A stretch of DNA of 22,054 nt from positions 1-22,054 of the forward strand of contig CASEEB010000025.1 in NCBI GenBank assembly GCA_949286815.1, given 5' to 3'. Both the position numbers and the translations under genes were made by a program. This document shows positions 16,115 to 22,054 of this stretch, piece after piece; within the stretch, counting starts at the first letter, position 1, and the number at the start of each line of letters is the position of its first letter. Below the pieces are notes generated by a model, which worked only from the letters and a program-made list of their open reading frames with translations, made no database searches and was not told the DNA's origin. Source of the stretch: an uncultured Eubacteriales bacterium (GTDB taxonomy: Bacteria; Bacillota; Clostridia; Oscillospirales; CAG-272).

Positions 16115-17251
16115 ATGAATTGCGGGAGAATTTGCGTAGAGAATTTCAGAAATATTGAAAGTGCCGATTTGACCTTTTCTCCTGAGATAAATATTCTTCA
16201 AGGAGATAACGCGCAGGGAAAGACCAATATGCTTGAAGCTGTCTATCTTACCGCTCTTGGCAGAAGCTTCAGACAGGCCGGCGACAATGAAATGATAAAA
16301 TTAGGTAAGGACAGGTGCTGTATAAGCAACACATACTGTGACTCTGTAAGAGAAATGAATATAAAGATAAATTTGTTTGCCGGAAAAAAACAGAAAGCAA
16401 TAGAGCACAACGGATTAAAAGTAAACAGAATTTCGGAAATAGTAGGAGCTTTTAAAGTAATTATATTCTGTCCCGAGCACTTGTCGCTCATAAAGGAGGG
16501 ACCGTCGCTGAGGCGCGCGTTTTTTGATGTGGCTTTGTCCCAGATAAGACCGGTATATATAAACGCTCTTCAGAGGTACAACGCGGTGCTTAAGGAAAGA
16601 AATACACTGCTGAAAAGCGCGATGCAATCCAAGGAAAACTTTGACGGTACGATAGATATATGGTCTGAGCAGCTTGCAAAGGAAGCCGCGTTTATAACCG
16701 TAAGCAGAATCAAATATCTGAAAATGATACAGACTTACGCGTCAGAGTGCTTCAGGGATATGACGTCAGATAAAGAAAAACCGGAATTTGTCTATGTGTC
16801 GTCATCCGGACTAAGCGAAGAGGAGTGTACAGACGAGAATTTATGCAGACAAAGGTATTCGGAGCTGTATAACAGCCGTCATGAGCGTGAAATTGCCGCA
16901 GGAGCCACTTTATGGGGAATTCATAAGGATGATATAGATATTTCGCTTAACGGCAGCAAAGCGAGATTTTACTGTTCTCAGGGGCAGCAGCGCTCTTTGG
17001 CGCTGTCAATGAAAATAGCTGAGGGAGAGATAATAAAGCGGCTTTGCGGAGGGGATTATCCGGTGTTTTTATTGGACGATGTTTTTTCGGAGCTTGACAG
17101 AAGCAGAAGAGAGTATCTTTTGTCCAGCATAAAAAACAAACAGGTAATTCTCACCTCATGCGAGCTTTCAAATATTTCTGATATTGCAAATATTTCAAAT
17201 TCGGAGGTCATATCCGTGAAAAACGGAGTTTTTACGCGAATAAAAAACTAA
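16115..17251 (+). CDS. recF: DNA replication and repair protein RecF
   Basis: RecF is an SMC-like ATPase that helps load RecA at gaps together with RecO and RecR. Walker A is GDNAQGKTN (about residues 31-39), the ABC-type signature CSQGQQRSLALS is near 290, and Walker B FLLDDVFSELD near 317. The start MNCGRICVENFRNIESADLTF matches the family. The length of 378 residues is typical. The ATG at 16115 has GGAG about 8 bases upstream. Confidence 0.97.
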   Translation: MNCGRICVENFRNIESADLTFSPEINILQGDNAQGKTNMLEAVYLTALGRSFRQAGDNEMIKLGKDRCCISNTYCDSVREMNIKINLFAGKKQKAIEHNGLKVNRISEIVGAFKVIIFCPEHLSLIKEGPSLRRAFFDVALSQIRPVYINALQRYNAVLKERNTLLKSAMQSKENFDGTIDIWSEQLAKEAAFITVSRIKYLKMIQTYASECFRDMTSDKEKPEFVYVSSSGLSEEECTDENLCRQRYSELYNSRHEREIAAGATLWGIHKDDIDISLNGSKARFYCSQGQQRSLALSMKIAEGEIIKRLCGGDYPVFLLDDVFSELDRSRREYLLSSIKNKQVILTSCELSNISDIANISNSEVISVKNGVFTRIKN

Positions 17252-17278
17252 AATGCTTGGAAAAGAGTTTGATAAAAC

Positions 17279-17551
17279 ATGTACCTTCACGTAGGAAACA
17301 ATAAAAATATAAGAATAAAGGATATTGTGGGAATATTTGACGCGGACAACGCGACAGTTTCTCAGATTACGAGAAAATATCTTTCAAACGCCGAAAAAAA
17401 GGGAAAAGTGATTTCAGCAAAGGATGAGGTGCCGAAATCATTTGTGTTGTATAAGGAAAAAGGTATTTATACCGTATGTTTTTCCCAGCTTTCAACATCG
17501 GCTCTGATAGGAAGGCTTAACAGGTTAAACGAGCAGGATTTTGAAATATAA
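17279..17551 (+). CDS. remB: RemB/YaaB-type DUF370 regulatory protein
   Basis: The small protein starts MYLHVGNNKNIRIKDIVGIFD, the pattern of Bacillus YaaB/RemB, and sits in the same place, between recF and gyrB. In Bacillus RemB affects matrix gene expression, and its relative RemA is a DNA-binding regulator. At 90 residues it is close to the usual size. The middle TVSQITRKYLSNAEKKGKV and the end FVLYKEKGIYTVCFSQLS fit the family. The ribosome site is GGAAAAGAG, rather far from the ATG at 17279. What it regulates here is unknown. Confidence 0.9.
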   Translation: MYLHVGNNKNIRIKDIVGIFDADNATVSQITRKYLSNAEKKGKVISAKDEVPKSFVLYKEKGIYTVCFSQLSTSALIGRLNRLNEQDFEI

Positions 17552-17616
17552 ATTTAAATAAATATAAACAGACATTCTGATTGATTTTTAAGAAATTTTT
17601 TAAAGGAAATGAAAAT

Positions 17617-19566
17617 ATGTCGGAACTTGAAAAAAATCATTATGATGAAAGTGAAATACAGGTACTTGAAGGTCTTGAGGCGGTAAGAAAACGTCCCGGA
17701 ATGTATATCGGTACCACATCGTCCAGAGGTCTGCACCATCTCGTGTATGAGATAGTAGACAACTCCATAGACGAGGCTCTCGCGGGGTATTGTGATAAGA
17801 TAATTGTTACGCTTAATTATGACAACAGCGTGACGGTTGAGGACAACGGAAGGGGAATTCCCGCCGGAATTCACCCGAAAGAAGGAATACCGACACCTGA
17901 GGTTGTATATACCATACTTCACGCGGGCGGAAAGTTCGGAGGAGGAGGCTACAAGATAGCGGGAGGACTTCACGGTGTGGGAGCTTCTGTCGTTAACGCG
18001 CTTTCCCTTTGGGTAGAGCTTGAGGATCATTACGAGGGCAAGAAGTATACCGAGAGATTTGAAAGGGGAGCGGTGGCGAGAAAGTTCGTTTGTGAAGGAG
18101 ACAGCCCCGAAAAACCTCACGGTGTGAAAGTAACATTCAAGCCGGACCCCGAAATATTCGAGGAAACCGTATTTGACTTTGAAGTGCTGCAGAACCGTAT
18201 GAGAGAACAGTCGTTTCTTAACGCGGGAATTAAAATAATTCTCATAGACAACAGAGGAAATGAGCCTGTGGAAAACGAGTTCTGCTATGAGGGCGGAATA
18301 AAGAGCTTTGTTTCTTATCTTACCGAGACCAGACATAATGACGCGATTCACAGTGACGTCATATATATGAGAGGCGAAAAGGATTCAAGCATCGCTGAGA
18401 TTGCGATGCAGTACAACGAGGGATATAACGAGTGTGTAATGACCTTTGCCAACAATATGAATACGGTAGAGGGAGGTACTCACGAGACCGGTTTTAAGTC
18501 CGGACTTACAAGAGTTATAAACGATTACGCGAGAAAGAACGGAATACTCAAGGACAGCGACAAGAATTTATCGGGAGAGGATGTAAGAGAGGGACTTTGC
18601 GCGATAGTAAGCGTAAAACTTGAGAACGCTCAGTTTGAAAGCCAGACAAAGGCAAAGCTCGGAAATTCGGAGATAAGGACACTTGTGGAAAACACGGTAA
18701 ACGCCAAGCTCGCGGAATATTTCGAGGAAAACCCGAATACAGCGAAAGTGATTGTGGAAAAGTCACTTTCCGCGTCGCGCGCAAGAGAGGCGGCAAGAAA
18801 GGCGAGAGAAGCCACAAGAAGAAAGGGATTGCTTGAAGGAAGCAGCCTGCCCGGAAAGCTTGCCGACTGTCAGGAAAAAGACGCAGAACTTACAGAGCTA
18901 TATCTTGTAGAGGGAGACAGCGCGGGAGGATCGGCAAAACAAGGAAGAAATTCCAAATTTCAAGCCATACTTCCTCTGAGAGGTAAGGTGTTGAATGTAG
19001 AGAAAACCAGACTTGACAAGGTATATTCCAACGCGTCTCTGATTCCGATAATACAGGCTTTAGGTTGCGGTATTGGAGAGGAATTCGATATAAGCAAGCT
19101 GAGATACGGCAAGATAATAATTATGGCGGATGCCGATGTGGACGGTTCGCATATCAGGATCCTTTTGCTTACTTTCCTTTTCAGACACATGAGACAGCTT
19201 ATAGATGAAGGACATGTGTACCTTGCACAGCCGCCGCTTTACAAGGTTTATAAAAAAGGCTCCAAACAGGGAAGCGAAAAATACGCTTTTTCAGACGCCG
19301 AGAGAGACAGATATATAACCGAGCTTGCGGCGGGAGGAAGCACACAGAATATTGAGGCAGACAGATATAAGGGTCTCGGAGAAATGGACGCCGACCAGCT
19401 TTGGGAGACTACTATGGACCCGGCTACCAGAACCATACTCAGAGTAACCGCGGAAGACGCGATAGCCTGCGACGAAATGTTTTCGCTTTTAATGGGAGAT
19501 AAGGTAGAGCCGAGGAGAGTATTTATAGAACAAAACGCAAAACTCGCCGAGAATCTCGACCTTTGA
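17617..19566 (+). CDS. gyrB: DNA gyrase subunit B
   Basis: This is the ATPase subunit of gyrase, which introduces negative supercoils. The GHKL ATPase parts are EIVDNSIDEALAGYCD, VEDNGRGIP and GGLHGVGASVVNALS. The Toprim part is LVEGDSAGGSAKQGR (near residue 430) and MADADVDGSHIR. The C terminus ends FIEQNAKLAENLDL, usual for GyrB. The ATG at 17617 (649 residues) was chosen because AAAGGA sits about 9 bases upstream; the open frame from 17581 would need a TTG start. gyrA follows after an unusual interruption by mreC and mreD. Confidence 0.96.
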   Translation: MSELEKNHYDESEIQVLEGLEAVRKRPGMYIGTTSSRGLHHLVYEIVDNSIDEALAGYCDKIIVTLNYDNSVTVEDNGRGIPAGIHPKEGIPTPEVVYTILHAGGKFGGGGYKIAGGLHGVGASVVNALSLWVELEDHYEGKKYTERFERGAVARKFVCEGDSPEKPHGVKVTFKPDPEIFEETVFDFEVLQNRMREQSFLNAGIKIILIDNRGNEPVENEFCYEGGIKSFVSYLTETRHNDAIHSDVIYMRGEKDSSIAEIAMQYNEGYNECVMTFANNMNTVEGGTHETGFKSGLTRVINDYARKNGILKDSDKNLSGEDVREGLCAIVSVKLENAQFESQTKAKLGNSEIRTLVENTVNAKLAEYFEENPNTAKVIVEKSLSASRAREAARKAREATRRKGLLEGSSLPGKLADCQEKDAELTELYLVEGDSAGGSAKQGRNSKFQAILPLRGKVLNVEKTRLDKVYSNASLIPIIQALGCGIGEEFDISKLRYGKIIIMADADVDGSHIRILLLTFLFRHMRQLIDEGHVYLAQPPLYKVYKKGSKQGSEKYAFSDAERDRYITELAAGGSTQNIEADRYKGLGEMDADQLWETTMDPATRTILRVTAEDAIACDEMFSLLMGDKVEPRRVFIEQNAKLAENLDL

Positions 19567-19868
19567 TTATAATGGTTTTTCAGTAACAGTTTAATTGTGG
19601 AAAAAGAGTTTTATATTCGGAAAAAATGTGGAAAACACTATTTTTAAAAAATTATTCTGTGTTTTTCCACATGCGTGTATAAAAAATTACGGTGAATTTA
19701 TTTCGATGCGAAATATGGAAGATGTAGGTTTATTTTTTTGATTTTCAGTAATTTTTCAACACGAGGAAGTTGATTTTTATATGTAAAAAAGTTTTCCACA
19801 AGTTGTTGATAAGTATGTTGAAAACATTTTTGTAGGCTGATTTTAAAGCGGCAAAAGGAAGTAAAATT
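19567..19868. other. gyrB-mreC gap with dense DnaA-box cluster, origin candidate
   Basis: This 302-bp gap has four exact TTTTCCACA-type boxes: 19596-19604 (-), 19627-19635 (-), 19663-19671 (+) and 19792-19800 (+). Related forms are TTTTCAACA at 19753-19761 (+), TGTTGATAA at 19804-19812 (-) and TGTTGAAAA at 19816-19824 (-). AT-rich stretches at about 19636-19660 and 19726-19760 could unwind. No gene or clear promoter is seen. The density exceeds that of the dnaA-dnaN gap. Confidence 0.65.
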
Positions 19869-20729
19869 ATGAAATATTTTAAAAATAAATTTTTTATTGT
19901 GTTATTTGCCGCCGCAACAGTTCTGATTATATTTACAACAGTGTTTTCGGCGATGGGTCTGCAGAATCAGCTGAAAAATTTCTTCAATACCTTGGTGACG
20001 CCCGTCAGATGGTGTGTTTCCGAAATAAAGGAAGCCTTTGAAGGCTTCGGGGAATATTTTTCCGATATGGATTCCCTGATAGAGGAAAACGGGAAGCTGA
20101 AAGAAGAGATACAAAGCCTTGAGGACAGGCTTAACGAGGCGATAATTGCCGAGGAAGAAAACGAAAGACTTAAAGAATATCTTGAAGTCAAAAGGATATA
20201 TAACGATTACAAATTTACAGACGCGCTGGTCATAGGACATGAAGCCGAAAATTATATGACAATAATAACCTTGAACCGCGGAACAGGGGACGGTATTGAA
20301 ATAGGTATGCCGGTAATTACATCATCAGGCGTTGTGGGGTCCGTGTGCGAGGTAGGATACAGCTGGTGCAAAGTCAAAACCGTTATAGAAGCAAGCGCGT
20401 CCGCGGGAGCTTATGTTTCCAGAAGCGGGGAAGTCGGAATTATACAGGGAGACATAAGTTATAAGGAAAGCGGACTTTGCAGGCTTGAATATCTCAGTGA
20501 AGACGCGGATGTAGAGGTAGGAGACCTGATATACACAAGCGGGACCGGAAGCGTGTATCCGAGAGGATTACCGATAGGAGAAGTCGTTTCCGTAGGAGTT
20601 AACGAATATACGAGAACCAAGTATGCCGAAGTCAGGGTTTTTTCAGACCTCAGCAATCTGAAATATGTGATGATAGTTACCGATTTTGAAATTTACAGCG
20701 AAGAAGAGAGTATGACTCAAGAAAATTAA
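19869..20729 (+). CDS. mreC: Rod shape-determining protein MreC
   Basis: MreC links cytoplasmic MreB to the wall-synthesis machinery outside the membrane. It has a short basic start, one membrane segment at about residues 8-29 (FFIVLFAAATVLIIFTTVF), a coiled coil at about 65-110 (SLIEENGKLKEEIQSLEDRL), then the two-barrel extracellular part with VIGHEAENYMTIITLNRGTGDGI, GVVGSVCEVG and GDLIYTSGTGSVYPRGLPIG. The length of 286 residues is normal. The ATG at 19869 follows AAAGGAAG. It begins right after the box cluster and is followed by mreD 21 bp on. No mreB is visible. Confidence 0.95.
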   Translation: MKYFKNKFFIVLFAAATVLIIFTTVFSAMGLQNQLKNFFNTLVTPVRWCVSEIKEAFEGFGEYFSDMDSLIEENGKLKEEIQSLEDRLNEAIIAEEENERLKEYLEVKRIYNDYKFTDALVIGHEAENYMTIITLNRGTGDGIEIGMPVITSSGVVGSVCEVGYSWCKVKTVIEASASAGAYVSRSGEVGIIQGDISYKESGLCRLEYLSEDADVEVGDLIYTSGTGSVYPRGLPIGEVVSVGVNEYTRTKYAEVRVFSDLSNLKYVMIVTDFEIYSEEESMTQEN

Positions 20730-20750
20730 ATTAAAAAAGTAAAAACGGTT

Positions 20751-21308
20751 ATGAGTAAGATAAAAACAGTAAGCCGTACGGAACTGAGAGAAAAAAATAA
20801 AGCCGCGGGAAAAAAATTAATTGCGGGAGCATTGGTTTATGTACTCGTTACAATTATTCTGGCGGTAATACAAACCTGCGGATTTGAATTATTCGGCTGC
20901 TCTGTCGCGCTGATACTTTCGCTTGTGTGTTCGGTAGGTTTTGTGTTCGGCGAGAAAGAAGGAGCCGCGTTGGGACTTTTCGGAGGTTTTGTGTGTGATT
21001 GCCTCGGAACTGTCGGATTTTCTATATTGCCGCTGTTTTATATGCTGTGCGGATATATTTGCGGAATAATGATAAAGTGGTTTCTTTCACGGAATCTCCC
21101 CTCTTTTGTAATCTACTGTCTGATAGTCGGAATTCTGAGAGAAGGAGTTACTTTTCTGTATTACATACTTTATTCCGAAAATTTCAGTTTTTTCGGGACG
21201 GCTATAAAAGTACTTATTCCCGAATATTTCGCATTTGTATTATTTTCACCTTTAATGTATTTGTTATCGGTTTATATAAAAAGAATTCTTATGCGCAATC
21301 GTAAATAA
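20751..21308 (+). CDS. mreD: Rod shape-determining protein MreD
   Basis: This integral membrane partner of MreC is predicted to have five to six hydrophobic helices after a basic N terminus (residues 1-23). The ALGLFGGFVCDCL segment resembles the conserved (G)LxxGLxxD region of the MreD family, and the C-terminal helix is followed by KRILMRNRK. At 185 residues it is in the usual range. Direct placement behind mreC supports the call more than sequence motifs, which are weak in this family. The ribosome site is poor, so translation may depend on mreC. Confidence 0.85.
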   Translation: MSKIKTVSRTELREKNKAAGKKLIAGALVYVLVTIILAVIQTCGFELFGCSVALILSLVCSVGFVFGEKEGAALGLFGGFVCDCLGTVGFSILPLFYMLCGYICGIMIKWFLSRNLPSFVIYCLIVGILREGVTFLYYILYSENFSFFGTAIKVLIPEYFAFVLFSPLMYLLSVYIKRILMRNRK

Positions 21309-21329
21309 AGAAAGGACAAATCCAAAAAT

Positions 21330-22054
21330 ATGGAAAATAATAAGCACGACGACGATGTGTACCTTTTTGAAAATCAGAAAATTGTCGATATAAATATGGA
21401 GAAGGAGGTAAAAAAATCCTTCATAGAATATTCCATGTCGGTAATAATGTCAAGGGCGCTTCCCGATGTAAGAGACGGAATGAAGCCGGGACAGAGAAGA
21501 GTCATTTACGCCATGTATGAAGACCATCTGACGCATGACAAGCCCTTCAGAAAATCCGCGACGACCGTCGGTAATGTTCTCGGACGTTATCACCCTCACG
21601 GAGACAGCTCTGTCTACGGGACTATGGTCAGAATGGCTCAGCCTTTTTCACTCAGATATCCTCTCATCGAAGGGCACGGAAACTTCGGATCGGTTGACGG
21701 AGACCCCCCGGCGGCGTACCGTTATACAGAGGCAAGACTTGACAGAATCGCGGATGAAATGACAAGAGACCTTGAAAAAGAGGTTGTGGAATTTCAGCCG
21801 AATTTTGACAACAGACTGAAAGAACCTGTCGTGCTTCCGTCCCGTTTTCCTAATTTTCTGGTAAACGGGTCTGTCGGAATAGCCGTGGGAATGGCTACGA
21901 ATGTTCCTCCGCACAACCTGGGGGAGGTAATTGACGGAACCATATACAGAATGGAAAATCCCGAATGTTCGATTGCCGACCTTATGCAGTTTATAAAAGG
22001 ACCGGATTTTCCGACATACGCGACGATATACGGAACAAGCGGGATACTTGAAGC
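21330..22054 (+). CDS. gyrA: DNA gyrase subunit A, N-terminal part (cut by window end)
   Basis: The frame from ATG 21330 stays open to the window edge (241 residues), so the gene is partial on the right. It shows EYSMSVIMSRALPDVRDGMK, GRYHPHGD, and the catalytic tyrosine Y132 in RYTEARL, followed by FDNRLKEPVVLPSRFPNFLVNG and GIAVGMATNVPPHN. In the quinolone region it reads D92 S93 S94 V95 Y96 G97, so the position equal to E. coli D87 is glycine. AAAGGA lies about 14 bases before the ATG, a slightly long spacing. A ParC paralog is possible in principle, but gyrB in the same cluster favours GyrA. Confidence 0.93.
   Translation, partial: MENNKHDDDVYLFENQKIVDINMEKEVKKSFIEYSMSVIMSRALPDVRDGMKPGQRRVIYAMYEDHLTHDKPFRKSATTVGNVLGRYHPHGDSSVYGTMVRMAQPFSLRYPLIEGHGNFGSVDGDPPAAYRYTEARLDRIADEMTRDLEKEVVEFQPNFDNRLKEPVVLPSRFPNFLVNGSVGIAVGMATNVPPHNLGEVIDGTIYRMENPECSIADLMQFIKGPDFPTYATIYGTSGILE

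Noticed and set aside
17554..18351. 265-codon open frame antisense to gyrB
   Set aside because: It overlaps a certain gene on the other strand, has low-complexity basic content, and matches nothing I recognise; it is a shadow of gyrB codon use.

Overview
The window looks like a chromosomal segment of a moderately low-GC anaerobic Firmicute of class Clostridia. The evidence is Shine-Dalgarno sites of the AGGAGG/AAAGGA type, a gene order dnaA-dnaN-recF-remB-gyrB-(mreC-mreD)-gyrA that is a variant of the Bacillus/Clostridium origin cluster, the zapA-U32 protein pair, and aspS followed by a 6S-like RNA. I see no phage, insertion sequence, CRISPR array, tRNA or rRNA. The species cannot be named from this sequence alone.

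Layout. Positions 1-5630 run left to right: a DEDDh-type exonuclease-fold protein with a zinc ribbon and a duplicated N-terminal module, thiI (tRNA 4-thiouridine synthesis), an Apt-like phosphoribosyltransferase, aspS, a structured RNA candidate (best guess 6S RNA), and a small acidic orphan protein. A 17-bp perfect stem lies in the convergent gap before the only minus-strand genes, a U32-family protein overlapping zapA (5873-8528). A divergent promoter region then leads to a short proB and to a 1004-residue protein with a TIR-like N-terminal domain followed by about 20 Sel1 repeats (9591-12605). A double-stem terminator precedes the dnaA promoter. From 12953 to the right edge lies the replication cluster: dnaA, an origin-like gap, dnaN, recF, remB, gyrB, a second gap dense in DnaA-box-like sites, mreC, mreD and the start of gyrA.

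How it works together. DnaA, DnaN, RecF and gyrase cover initiation, the sliding clamp, gap repair and supercoiling. MreC/MreD and ZapA link to wall growth and division. ThiI, AspRS and probably the U32 protein serve tRNA/rRNA modification and charging.

Most worth following up are four things. The TIR-like/Sel1 fusion beside the origin is a plausible but unproven NAD-linked signalling or immunity protein, and its repeats are very rich in cysteine. The densest DnaA-box cluster lies between gyrB and mreC rather than next to dnaA. A dispersed element of about 115 bp occurs in inverted orientation at 2406-2525 and 14781-14892, with a conserved base-paired hairpin. A structured RNA lies downstream of aspS.
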